A DNA stretch of 64,000 nt. Source: Cristatella mucedo. Its lineage: Eukaryota > Bryozoa > Phylactolaemata > Cristatellidae. Where the stretch lies: contig WPIO01000066.1 in assembly GCA_009760855.2 (NCBI GenBank), positions 64,001-128,000 of the forward strand, written 5' to 3'. Positions within the stretch are counted from its first letter, which is position 1. The number at the start of each line of letters is the position of its first letter. The notes under the pieces were generated by a model. It worked only from the letters and a program-made list of their open reading frames with translations. It did no database searches and was not told the DNA's origin. A program made the translations under genes and the position numbers. This document shows, piece by piece, positions 52,153 through 60,699 of the stretch.

Positions 52153-54333
52153 GCCACCACCATCTGATGTCATGACGACCCCCCACGAATTGCTGGCACT
52201 TAAAAAAGAGGTGAAAAACTCTCCTGCTCCTGAAAGCGTTTTCTCTATCAATGTAAACTGTACAACATGGGATTACAAGAGCAAACTGTACCAAACTGTA
52301 CAAGGGCTGCACAAACTGTACAAGTGCTGAAGCTGTGATTACTATTATTAATAATCCATTTACATTCAACCTCCTCAGCAAGCGCACTGCATTTAGAAGA
52401 TTCAGTTGCCCTAGGGTGCAATGCCAATGTTTTATATGAACAATAAGCAATTAACAATTAGCAACCACTACTCTGGCAGCTTGCAAGTACCTAAAAACCT
52501 ACTTGTTCAGGCTTACTTATTGTATCTCACAAACAAGTCCAGCAATGAGTTCACCTCTCGACTATAACATCTAGACAGAGAGCTTAGCAAAAGCCACATA
52601 ATTAAGAACTTTGGAAGCGACATTCAAGCCACTGCTTAAATCACTTTGGCACTTGCCCAATGCAGCGACACTGAGGCAACTTGTTGTCTGTCGTTCTTGC
52701 TTGTGGTCCATGCCGACTGTCATGCCAAAAAAAACTCACAACACGCAATGCAATAATCTTAAGCAAAACCTGTTTTTTTTCGAGCACGAAACTCAAAGTC
52801 CAGATGAAATCCTGCAGAGTTTGCAAGTAAACCAATCCAACAATTCAAGGAGTATGACATCGGTTATGAGAACATCCCAATCGTAGTAGCTGTGTACCTC
52901 CTGAGATTTATACAGTTTTAATTAACATGCATTTCACGTAGGCTGAAAAGAGAGATAACAGACTAGCGATAGCTAACAGATTAGCGACAGTAAAATGTAT
53001 GACTGCAGTATGAACAAGCACATAGACAGGCAATTCACTTAGACGATGCGAATGTTGCAAGGAACTGTTTTTAAGCTTCGTTTGAAATGTAGTCAAACGA
53101 GAGGGATTTCGAGAAGTCAGTTGGCAAAGTGTTCCCAATGAGCCGTGATGGCACACTAGGTAAGGCGGTTGCTTTCACGACCTCGGTCCTGAGGTCGTGG
53201 GTTCGATTCCTGCGGTGGGCGATCCTTTATCGCCACTGCAAGCAGTGGCGATAGCCGTAAAGGCTCTTCTGTCGCTATACAAAACGAGGCTGTTGAATCA
53301 GCTAGGATTTATTAATTATTTATTATTACAAGTTGAAGACAGGGTCTCCGAGTCAGCTTGGAGGCGCGACTAAACAATCGGAATCGGATGCAGTTTTCCA
53401 AGCTTTGGCCATGTAAAAGAAGCTAGCACAACCTCTGCTCTAAACCGCAGGATATCTCGGCTGGGAAGTGCACTACCTCAGTGGAGTAAACTCACGGTGA
53501 GCTGTTTACCAACCATTCCGTCGGGAATGTTGGATTTGGAACTCCGACATAAAAGGCCGAAATGGTGGCTGACACATTGCAAATGCATGCGAACATTGAC
53601 TCGAATATAGCTCACGAACAATCCTCAATGAAAGCTGGGGGCCAACGCATACACCAAATAATGAGGCTGTATAGTATACAAACACCAGCGTACGCGAGCG
53701 TCGCTACAACAGCTGCTGCCCTTAGCCAAGCCTTTTCGGGGGGGGGGACGCCAACACCCCAAATCACCTCTTTACAACTGGAGGTGCACTTGAGCAGAGC
53801 GATCCAGTGTGCGTTCCGTCGAGCCCGTACGAGGCTGGGAGGTTCGCGCCGCAGCCGGGGCACTATGTTCGTCTGATTCTCGGGATCCCTTCATAGCTGG
53901 CATGACTCAAAAGCCTGAACTTAGCGACACTGGGTGAAGGAATGATTTCAGAGAGTGCAAGGACAATTATGAAAGTGCGACCGGTAGCATGGCGGTGCCG
54001 TCGGAGACCGGGCTGCAATTGGGTGGCTGAAGCACGCGACCTGGCGCTAGGTATGACGCGCGACGAATGCAAAGCGTATGAATTTCTTCGTATCGTCTAC
54101 TTCTCTGCGGTACGAAAACCACGCTGCTACCGTAAAGTGCGGCAGACCCCTCGAACGGACCTGTCGGCCTGATAGTGGGTCGCTGGTGGAACCAGGCTGC
54201 GGGGCGCTACCTTCGTTAACCGACTAGCGCGTGCGTTGCGCACTGCGTATACTTACTAATTAGCCGAACACTTGGGACATCGGTACTTTTTGGCAGCTTT
54301 TTGGCAGACTTCGCAGAAATTTCGTCGGTCCAT
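47108..54333 (-). CDS. ZNHIT3: ZNHIT3, zinc finger HIT-domain protein, complete three-exon gene
   Basis: Exons on the minus strand: 54333-54257, 50559-50468 and 47352-47108, joined in phases 2 and 1 to a 137-residue protein (human about 155). The N-terminal HIT-type zinc finger has FCEVC, KYRCPKC, YCSVACYQSH and GDLC, giving the full set of Cys/His ligands; the exon junction falls inside the finger at ANY|CSV. The C-terminal part has SANLKQMLANPHLRRLLVDL and HEPIFVEFAEECMKIV, the diagnostic NPHLR...EPxFVEFAD end of ZNHIT3. Known role: ZNHIT3 pairs with NUFIP1 in box C/D snoRNP assembly and is also described as a nuclear receptor cofactor. It is transcribed away from CFAP54 across a 135 bp gap. 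Introns of 3.7 and 3.1 kb are filled with LINE and SINE copies. Confidence 0.93.
47490..47610 (+). mobile_element. LINE A 3' tail, rearranged
   Basis: CCATTTGATCATGCTTCCTTTCCATCACATTTAAAG, then the hairpin core AAGAGATCAAGTTCT partly duplicated (AAAGAGATC occurs three times). Confidence 0.55.
47800..47885 (-). mobile_element. LINE A 3' tail, diverged
   Basis: CATTTGTATAGCACCATAAGAG and TATTGCAAAGGAAGCATG in antisense. The hairpin arms are mutated. Confidence 0.45.
48205..48560 (-). mobile_element. LINE B 3' end
   Basis: Antisense GTATCTCTGTCTGTAACTCC through GGTGTTACATGGGAGAG to AGGACCTGCAGAGCAAAGGC. Several deletions. Confidence 0.7.
48840..48902 (+). mobile_element. LINE A or S2 solo tail
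   Basis: ATGAATAGATTTAGTTCTCTTACGGTGCTATACAGATATATT and (ATT)n. This fits the end of an S2 or LINE A element; too short to choose. Confidence 0.45.
48975..49250 (-). mobile_element. LINE A ORF fragment, decayed
   Basis: TCTCCAAAGGATTTTAGTTCAG, GGTGGTGATGCCTAGCCTG and AACGAACCTAAAAGTGAGTGACAAAGCCTTGAA follow the antisense order of the family A C-terminal ORF. Confidence 0.6.
49455..49800 (-). mobile_element. LINE A 3' end, first of two in tandem
   Basis: (AAT)n, hairpin, 3' UTR and ORF end in antisense, stopping at CAGGCTTTGGGAGCATAC. The next base begins the 3' UTR of another copy. Confidence 0.75.
49801..50290 (-). mobile_element. LINE A 3' end, second of two in tandem
   Basis: Starts inside the 3' UTR (TTGATAAATAATATGAATAAC) without the hairpin and runs into the C-terminal ORF (SYAPKAWNFLPTSVTTSPDL is readable). 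It ends in a degraded RT piece near 50290. Confidence 0.7.
50468..50559 (-). CDS. ZNHIT3: ZNHIT3 exon 2: second half of the HIT zinc finger
   Basis: 92 nt, acceptor GCTTGCCTTTTAG, donor GAAG|GTATGT on the minus strand; phase 2 in, phase 1 out. It codes CSVACYQSHQGDLCKQRQEN then HAIEKQQQIE. The Cys-x3-Cys, His and Cys complete the zinc-binding set started in exon 1. Confidence 0.93.
51050..51290 (+). mobile_element. Diverged L2-type LINE ORF fragment
   Basis: QLLCKTTQ-like codons, AARLFCGMPSNCHF and then LTKLKSFGDCTVSSYATTGW have the order of the L2 ORF end. Distinct from families A and B. A family A copy follows directly. Confidence 0.45.
51291..52155 (+). mobile_element. LINE family A, 3' portion with long open remnant
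   Basis: An open frame to 51901 covers NFQSDLSLDDHISSTVKSAY through LLADLHWLPVKQRIDFKVLS to the C-terminus. It is followed by the 3' UTR, hairpin AAAGCACCTAGAAAGAG...GAGGGTGCTTTATCAAG and (ATT)n. The ORF stays open, so this copy is relatively young. It lies antisense to ZNHIT3 in intron 1. Confidence 0.88.
52156..53138. other. ZNHIT3 intron sequence, no feature recognised
   Basis: Apart from a possible degraded tail at 52370-52440 (GCACTGCATTTAGAAGATTC...CTAGGGTGCAATG), nothing is recognisable. Confidence 0.35.
53139..53328 (+). mobile_element. tRNA-headed SINE, family S1 (good copy)
   Basis: GAGCCGTGATGGCACACTAGG head, palindrome with one mismatch, B box GGTTCGATTCC at 53200-53210, hairpin-forming GCCACTGCAAGCAGTGGCG, and the end GTTGAATCAGCTAGGATTTATT with an A/T-rich tail. 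In ZNHIT3 intron 1. Confidence 0.85.
53329..54256. other. ZNHIT3 intron 1, proximal part
   Basis: No repeat recognised. An open frame at 53562-53876 (+) contains a run of nine or more G and has no family resemblance, so it is not called a gene. Confidence 0.4.
54257..54333 (-). CDS. ZNHIT3: ZNHIT3 exon 1: start codon and first half of the zinc finger
   Basis: 77 nt on the minus strand, ATG at 54333-54331, donor TTA|GTAAGT, phase 2 out. It codes MDRRNFCEVCQKAAKKYRCP followed by KCSANY. CEVC and CPKC are the first two zinc ligand pairs of the HIT finger and KYRCP is the family signature. The exon is too short to stand out as an ORF; it was found by searching for the missing half-finger and a phase 2 donor. 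Confidence 0.93.
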
Positions 54334-54468
54334 GTGCTCGCCCGGGTCGCTTCCGATCACGTGTATCCGGCTAGAAACGGTGAAGGTCAAGTGCTGGGTG
54401 TAGCAACAACCCGCCAACGGACGACGCCGCCTCGTAGCCGTCGCCGGTGGCGTGGGACTCGGGCCGTT
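54334..54468. promoter_or_regulatory. Bidirectional promoter between ZNHIT3 and CFAP54
   Basis: 135 bp between two divergent start codons, so both 5' UTRs and the core promoter must lie in or overlap this stretch. It is GC- and CpG-rich, has no TATA box, and contains a CACGTG E-box at 54358-54363. No complete RFX X-box was recognised. Confidence 0.75.
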
Positions 54469-54686
54469 ATGGCACTCTTTCTAAAAAATGCAGCCGCCTC
54501 ACGTGCCAACAAGCCAATTCCGAGCGCGTATTACGACGGTCTTCCTGGAGCAGTGCGCAACGGTAAGGATAGGCCTAATCCAGTTATACAGAAGCTGGAG
54601 CAAGAGATCGGGCTGTACACTGACTACATGAAAAAGAGGACGGCACCAGGCTACGAAAAGCCTGCCGACGAAGCACACTCCAGGCC
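54469..54686 (+). CDS. CFAP54: CFAP54 exon 1 (start codon)
   Basis: 218 nt from ATG (context GCCGTTATGG) to a perfect donor GTAAGT, phase 2 out. Seventy-two codons including ANKPIPSAYYDGLP, then NPVIQKLEQEIGLYTDYMKK. A YY...NPV...LE.E...Y pattern is what I recall near the N-terminus of CFAP54 orthologues. The frame is open further upstream but has no earlier in-frame ATG back to at least 54301, and that stretch overlaps ZNHIT3 exon 1 on the other strand. Confidence 0.8.
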
Positions 54687-56616
54687 GTAAGTAGTGATCC
54701 GCCATGCAGCCGGAAGGAGCGAAGGGCGATATAGAGCTGAAGCTATGAAACGAAGCACGTGCAATTCTCTAGACTCGATTTTCGTTCTACTAGCGCATCG
54801 GCGAACGGCCGAATTTCAAGTCTTGCAAGGTGTCCTGACGAAGTGCGTCTTAGTGCCAGCCTCGATGAGACAGAAGCAATGATGTAAGAGTAGATAGCTG
54901 ACTACAGTTGACAGAATCTTTCCTTGTGCAGCTCATAACAGTTCAGTCGACCATAAGGTTAGGCAATGCTGCACGTTATGTTTCCTGGTTCCGGGTTCAC
55001 GTGGCGCAGTGGAAGATGACATTCACGATCAATTTCTGGTTGTGCGCTCGCCTTACTTAGTCAGTGGCCTCACCAATAGAGTGGGGGCTGACATTAACGA
55101 GTCCGAACGTTTTGGGCATGAAGTTTGGCCACATGCTTTTCGGGATATGGACGTTTCGGCCTTGTTTTTTAGTCCAGGCTAAGCATCGTACTACTTGCTT
55201 TTCGATATCGTAAAAATCCCAAATCCTTTAGAGACCATGCCTTCAGTTCGTGTGGTCCCAAAGCCTGGAACTTACTTTGACTTGCGTCATGACATCTCCT
55301 GATTTGTTTACATTTAAAAAGAAACTAATAACACCTATTTAGAACAGCATTTAGTAGGTCCATGTGATTCGTCCTTGATGTGCTTATGCATGCTGACACT
55401 GTACATGCTGCCACTAACTACACTTGCATGCTGACCCTGTGAATGTCACCCCTAACCATGTTATTCATGTTGTTTATAAAGCATGATACCACTCACCATT
55501 CGATCGTGTTTCTTTGCTGAAAATGTAAAGTGCCTAGAAAGAGATTGAGTTCTCTGAGGGCACTATACACATATATTATTATTATTATTGTTTTCTTAGT
55601 CAGATTAATAGCATTGCGTATGAGTCACAAATGCTATTAGCATTTTGCTTACCGAGTCTTGCAACAATGTTGATGACAAGTTGTGCCTGGCTACTTTACT
55701 GCTGAAGTCTTCCTGTGCCTTTAGGTTTTAAATTAGTCATGTGCTTAGTATGCCGTTGTTGTTATGCCGTTATTATGTCATTTCCTGTCGAGAGAAGCAG
55801 TAAAAGATGTCGAGATCATCGCTTTCTCTATGCCCCTAATAATGCTTCAACTGAGCTGTTCAGCATTCCCCTTCTCTGCAGATCCGACGTGCTTTTCGAA
55901 TTGTGGAACAAGTATGAGCCACTCCTGCCGAAGCCCTACTTCCATCGCCGGCTGCTCGAGATGGGTGATCTGCTTGTTTCGCTGCAACAGTACTCACTGG
56001 CTGAACGACAGTGCTATTCTCGTTATCTCGATGCCCTGGGCGATTTCCACGTGCAGCTCATATCCGACGTCGAATCATTTAAGAAAGCCTTCTTTCCTGA
56101 AGGATTTCAAGCAGACGAGGCTGGATACACGGTAGGCATGGGGCCACGTGGAGCTAGGAGTGAGGTCATGTCTATTTTATTTATGCTGTGTGTGCTGTTA
56201 TTGGAGCATGCCTCGTCACGTTTCACCTGACTTGATGAAGCTAACAAAGTGAACTTTTTTCTATCTTTTCCTGTTAGCCTGTAAGCATTTTCGATCTCTT
56301 TGAACTTCACTTTAGCTGCTTTAGGTTCTTTACTGATCTTAACTTGCATTTAGATTTCCAGCATCACCAGCTCCAACACATCAATAATACACCAACTTCA
56401 TGGGAATTCGCATTGCTTGGCTATGGGGTACCCTGTTGGTCCTGTTCCGAGAAGTACCCTGTTGGACCCTGTTCCGAGACGTTTGTAGGTACTTTGCTTC
56501 AGTTTAATACCTCATTGTCGTGTCATCGTTGTGCAGGAATACGTTTGACCCTCGGGTAAGGTGCTTTCTTCGGGGATTCGGTATATATATATTCTTGTAC
56601 ATTCATATATAAATAA

Positions 56617-56649
<33 letters not shown>

Positions 56650-59253
56650 TGTATATTTATTTAATATATACATATATTCATTCGTATGTACATATATGCA
56701 TTGTTTATATGGCCCGAGAAATACTTGCATGCACTGGTTTGGCCCAGTGGTTAAGGTGCTCGCTTCGAACCAAGGTCAAGGTGAATGTATTTGCCAACCA
56801 AGATTGTGGGCTCGAGCCCCGTGGCCTATGTGAAGCACTTGAATAGAGATTGGGTTCTCTTAGGGCTCTATGCAAGTGAATTACATTTTTTTTTATATTT
56901 TGCATCCCCTGAATTAAGAAAAAGCCCCAACACTGTAGGATTGTATGGAAACAAGGCTAGAATACATTAGTACCAGAAAGTAGGATTAAAGTAAATTGGA
57001 GAAAATGTCAGCTGACCTAACATTTAGAAGCTTGTTGTTTATAATAATAATAATAATAATAATAATGCACTTGATAAAGCACCCTCAGAGAACCCAATCT
57101 CTTTCTAGGCGCTTTACATTTGCTGCAAAGGGAAACGCGATTGAATGGTGAGTAATATCATGCTTGATAACCAACATGAATAACATGGTTAGGGGTGACA
57201 TGAACAGAGTCAGCATGCAAGTGTTTAGTTTTTCTGAATGCTGCAATTTAGGTTAGCCAAGTGGGTGCAGCAACTTGCTGTAGGGAACTTCTTTGTCAGT
57301 TTCATGTAGTTTAGAAACTGCTTTTGGCAGCACTATTGGGTATAATAATAGTAATGAACTTGATAAAGCAGTCTCAGAGAACTCAATCTCTTTCTAGGTG
57401 CTTTACAGTTGCTGCAAAGGAACGGCATAATAAGCTTTTGTGAATGTGCCAATTATCTTCCTCAAAAATGCTTCTCAATGATGATGTTCTACTGATAAAA
57501 TAGGAGCTTAAAGCTTGATTTGATGATTGTTTTAAAGAAAGATTGCTCGTCTTCTTGTAAGGCTATAGTGCTTCATGCAATACACTTTGCATTGATACGT
57601 CAGGTGAGGTTCAAGTCAAACTGATGGTACCTAGGACCCTTTAACAAGAAATTGCAGCCTTTGGGTTTTTCACTGAGTTCTTCACTCGCTCATAGAAAGG
57701 CTAGCTCGATGTCACTCTTACAGTCCTGCATGCCACTACCAGGACGATTGCTGCTGGAAAATGGGAGAAGCCACAAACTTGACTATGTGCGAATCCTGCA
57801 GCGACTTCGAAAGAAGGCGCTGCGACTGATTAGAGGTTCACAAAGCTGCCGTGCTGAACTGGTGCATGCACCAGTTCATTCACTGGCTGATGATGAAAGC
57901 CAGCTGCTGCGTTCTATTGTAGCAAGGAGAGCGAATTTGGGCTCATTCCAAATAAGTAAGGCTGCCTATTTGGGTCAGCTGTATAACACTCGGGAGTACC
58001 GAAAAACTGCCTTTTGTATACTGATAAACACATGGTGGTGAAGGAACCCTAATATAAGGGCTACTTTCCCTGTGTCCTATGGATCAGAATTCATTCCTCG
58101 AACGTGAAAACTTTGTCTGCCAGTCGTTTTTAAGGGGATCAGTTTATGTAGCAACAGGATAATGTCTGTAGGCATGTGGTAAAGTGGGCCCACAAGTAGT
58201 TTTTTTTTAATGACTATCCTGTTACCATCTTGGATTCGCCCAGTTTAATCGATCGACTGCTAATCAATCAAAATCTGCACACTCCGGCGGACGATCTTTT
58301 CGAGTGGCTTTTAATTGCAACTGAGTTGATACAGTTTAGTGGCTGGTCGTGTTGAGCCCTGCTTATGGCAGGTGGTCATCAAGAACCTGTATCGTATGCT
58401 GCATTTTTAGCCAGTGGTATAGATTTTTTTCTATCGTGGAAGTCCTACGACCGACTCCATCGTCTATCACATTGGCATTTATAAAATCTCTGGACATCAG
58501 TGTATAAATGAATGCATACTTTGTACCAATGTAGAAATATGTACCTGCCACATGGTTGGACTGTAGCTCAGCTGTATAGCACTGTCATTTCTTCAATTGC
58601 TATTGCCTTCAATTGCAAATTCAAGTGCGATCGACCATTCGATCATGCTTTCTTTGCAGCAAATGTGAAGTGCCTATAAAGAAATTGAGTTATCGAAGGC
58701 ACTATAACAAATGTATTATTACTATTATTATTAACTGCTACTATTCTCTTTAGTTCCGAGCATTGATGGGCAGATGCATATGCATGTTCCAAGCAGCAAA
58801 GATGGAGGATCCGATGTTGCTTAACAGTGCCACCGTCCAACGTTGTCTTCAGATCCTGTCGTTTCTGAGACTCATTATGCAGGTTGTGCTGCCCACGGAC
58901 ACTCTCTGCTGGCTCGTGTACAACGGTGAGAAAGCATTTTGGTGGCGTTAATCATCGGACAATAGTTGCATTGTTTTCGGCCATGGAGATGATGATGAAC
59001 TTCCGATTTGCTTTAATAGGAACTGTGCATATATACAGCATCTGCCGGCATCTCATGACTTATGGCCACAGCGCCATCGTTCTGGAATACTTGTTGTGGG
59101 CAAGTGCATGCATGGAGACGTCTGTTCCCCTGCTGAGCGTCAAGTACCTGTCATGGCGTACGACACTGTACACTGCTGTGTGCCAGTGTTACTACGACTG
59201 CAAGGCTTCTGCACATGCTGAGGTAACACCATTGGGCATGTCCGTTCTTGCTG

Positions 59254-59309
<56 letters not shown>

Positions 59310-59399
59310 TCAGTCACATCGACAAATCCTTGGGTTGCTGATTAAACAATGATTAAACTGTGTCTGATGCCTGCATCGAGTCGAGCACTGAGAGCTTAT

Positions 59400-59473
<74 letters not shown>

Positions 59474-60610
59474 GACAGAGAGACAGAGAGACAAAGAGAG
59501 ACTAATGAAAAATCGAAGAGGATGGAGGTAGAGAGAAATAGGGAAAGGGAGAGAGTAGGGAGAAAGAGCTAGGTGGGAGACAACAAGAGAAAACTTAGGG
59601 AAATATTGAGAGTGACTGAGAAAAAAAGTGAGGGCAATAAGAAGAGGGTGGTACGTACCGAGTATGGGAATACAGAGATACAAGGAAAGAGATACAGAGT
59701 TAAAAGAGATAAAAACACGAGGGTATGAGAAAGAGAGAGATACAAGAGACATGGAGAGAGGCAGAGAAGCAGAGCTCAGGAGAAGAGAGAAACCTAGAAA
59801 TGCCGAGAGAACACGAGATAGAGGTAGAAGGGCAACAGAAAGAAACAGGGGAAAGGAAAAGAGTGGTGACAAGAGAAAGAGAATGGAAATCGAACAGAGG
59901 ATTCAATTCTGGATCATGAAGTTTTATGTATTTATATATTTTTCCGAAGCCTGACGTTCTAGCTGACAAGAGAGAATATCTTGGAGCAGAGCAGCTCTCA
60001 GACATTTGGATGGAGGAGATAATGCATGTTTGACTTGCTCGGTGATAACATGGTTGCGGGAAGTGAGGATCAAGACAATTTAAACCACGTTTATAAGTGA
60101 CAATAACTAAAAATATGGGAAGTATTCAATCGGTAGTGAGAGTCATGAGTGCGTGGTTGTATCATCTGATCATAGGCCCAGTGACCTTGCTTGGTCGGCC
60201 TCGCAGAAGTTGCAACCTTTACTTGGCTTTTGCAATGCACCCTTTTGACACTTGCTAGTGAGGCATTACTGGCGGGTGACTTTCTTTGTGGCTCTATCTG
60301 CAATACTGATTGATCCATCGAAACTTGTACCCTCTTGGTGGGGATTCCATGCTGTGTATTAGCAGTTCCACGTGCTTGTGCAGCATGTGACTGCTTGCTA
60401 TCACGAATATAAGCAGCTGTTGGGCCCGAGCTTTATGCTACAGCACAGATTGAAGGAGCAATGCTAGCGTTTTGACATTATTTATTCTGTGTTTAGGCGT
60501 TTGCGAGACGATCACTGGTCAAAATGAACGAGCTAAGCCACCTGGAGATACACAGCAATGCTGTGCACGGACCTGAAACAGCTGCCATATTCAGACAAGC
60601 CACTGTGAAG
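54469..60610 (+). CDS. CFAP54: CFAP54 (cilia and flagella associated protein 54), 5' part of the gene
   Basis: Exons 54469-54686, 55882-56131, 58754-58925, 59020-59222 and 60497-60610, phases 2, 0, 1 and 0 between them, give the first 319 residues. Human CFAP54 is about 3,100 residues, so most of the gene lies to the right of the window. CFAP54 is a structural protein of the C1d projection of the axonemal central apparatus, needed for normal ciliary and sperm flagellar motility. Recognisable blocks are LFELWNKYEPLLP, YSLAERQCYSRYL, FFPEGF, LRLIMQVVLPTDTLCWLVYN, LEYLLWASACMETSVPLLSV, TLYTAVCQCYYDC and AFARRSLVKMNELSHLE. It starts 135 bp from divergent ZNHIT3. Confidence 0.93.
54687..55171. other. 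CFAP54 intron 1, first part; no feature recognised
   Basis: No repeat or exon seen before the LINE A copy. Confidence 0.4.
55172..55592 (+). mobile_element. LINE A 3' end
   Basis: CCAGGCTAAGCATCGTACTAC through CCCAAAGCCTGGAACTTAC, the 3' UTR CATGCTGCCACTAACTACAC, and hairpin AAAGTGCCTAGAAAGAG...GAGGGCACTATACAC with (ATT)n. Confidence 0.78.
55882..56131 (+). CDS. CFAP54: CFAP54 exon 2
   Basis: 250 nt, acceptor CCCCTTCTCTGCAG, donor ACG|GTAGGC; phase 2 in, phase 0 out. It codes SDVLFELWNKYEPLLPKPYF, HRRLLEMGDLLVSLQQYSLA and SFKKAFFPEGF. This matches the LFNLWNKYK.RLP...LL..GD.L......AL.QCY.RYL...FFP.GF block of vertebrate CFAP54. The phase is exactly compatible with exon 1. Confidence 0.95.
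56581..56680. repeat. AT-rich (TA)n-like microsatellite
   Basis: Imperfect TATATATA/CATATA repeats in CFAP54 intron 2, just before an S2 SINE. Confidence 0.8.
56733..56898 (+). mobile_element. SINE S2 (complete copy)
   Basis: CTGGTTTGGCCCAGTGGTTAAGG head, TGGGCTCGAGCCCCGTGG B-box region, and tail GTGAAGCACTTGAATAGAGATTGGGTTCTCTTAGGGC with AATTACATTT end. Inserted in sense to CFAP54. Confidence 0.75.
57040..57230 (-). mobile_element. LINE A 3' end, UTR only
   Basis: (AAT)n, GCACTTGATAAAGCACCCTC, CTAGGCGCTTTACATTTGC and CATGGTTAGGGGTGACATG in antisense, ending in the 3' UTR. Confidence 0.75.
57338..57430 (-). mobile_element. LINE A solo hairpin tail
   Basis: ATAATAGTAATGAACTTGATAAAGC, then CAATCTCTTTCTAGGTGCTTTACA in antisense. 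About 90 bp only. Confidence 0.65.
57652..58041 (+). other. Unidentified open frame in CFAP54 intron 2
   Basis: About 129 codons open on the plus strand, containing DYVRILQRLRKKALRLIRG and DESQLLRSIVARRANLGSF. The first part recalls the LQRLQN.AARLI segment of LINE reverse transcriptases, but the rest does not match families A or B. It could be a remnant of a third element or chance. No splice signals tie it to CFAP54. Confidence 0.25.
58042..58624. other. CFAP54 intron 2, no feature recognised
   Basis: No repeat family or exon seen. Confidence 0.4.
58625..58725 (+). mobile_element. LINE A solo 3' tail next to an exon
   Basis: CGATCATGCTTTCTTTGCAGC, GTGAAGTGCCTATAAAGAAATTGAG and GAAGGCACTATAACAAATG with (ATT)n. 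It ends about 29 bp before the exon 3 acceptor. Confidence 0.65.
58754..58925 (+). CDS. CFAP54: CFAP54 exon 3
   Basis: 172 nt, acceptor TATTCTCTTTAG, donor AACG|GTGAGA; phase 0 in, phase 1 out. It codes FRALMGRCICMF, QRCLQILSFLRLIMQVVLPT and DTLCWLVYN, the counterpart of F.AL.GK.IC...KCLKILS.LRLIMQVVL...LCW.IYNG in the family. Confidence 0.95.
59020..59222 (+). CDS. CFAP54: CFAP54 exon 4
   Basis: 203 nt, acceptor GCTTTAATAG, donor GAG|GTAACA; phase 1 in, phase 0 out. It codes GTVHIYSICRHLMTYGHSA, VLEYLLWASACMETSVPLL and WRTTLYTAVCQCYYDCKASA, the most strongly conserved stretch of the N-terminal region of CFAP54. The intron before it is only 94 nt. Confidence 0.96.
59259..59306. repeat. (CT)n microsatellite
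   Basis: About 24 CT units, 37 bp after exon 4. Confidence 0.95.
59396..59910. repeat. (AG)n microsatellite grading into a 500 bp polypurine tract
   Basis: Pure (AG)n at 59401-59465, then GACAGAGAG variants, then about 440 bp that is strongly purine-biased on the plus strand (AGAGAAAGAG, GGGAAAGGGAGAG and similar) with scattered pyrimidines. The long charged frames in it are artefacts. Confidence 0.9.
60497..60610 (+). CDS. CFAP54: CFAP54 exon 5
   Basis: 114 nt, acceptor TTATTCTGTGTTTAG, donor AAG|GTATCT; phase 0 at both ends. It codes AFARRSLVKMNELSHLEIHS, then GPETAAIFRQATVK. This follows exon 4 exactly as EAFARRAL.KIDEL.QLE continues in vertebrate CFAP54. The next exon was not found before the window ends. 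Confidence 0.93.
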
Positions 60611-60699
60611 GTATCTCGGGATGGCAGCCGTGCTTGCTTTGACCTGCCTCCCTTGCTCAGAAAAGCCCATCTTGTCGGCTGGAGCTTTTAGAATTCCAC

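Noticed and set aside
53562-53876. Possible small gene on the plus strand upstream of CFAP54
   Set aside because: No family resemblance, contains a long G run, lies within ZNHIT3 intron 1, and no splice sites link it to CFAP54.
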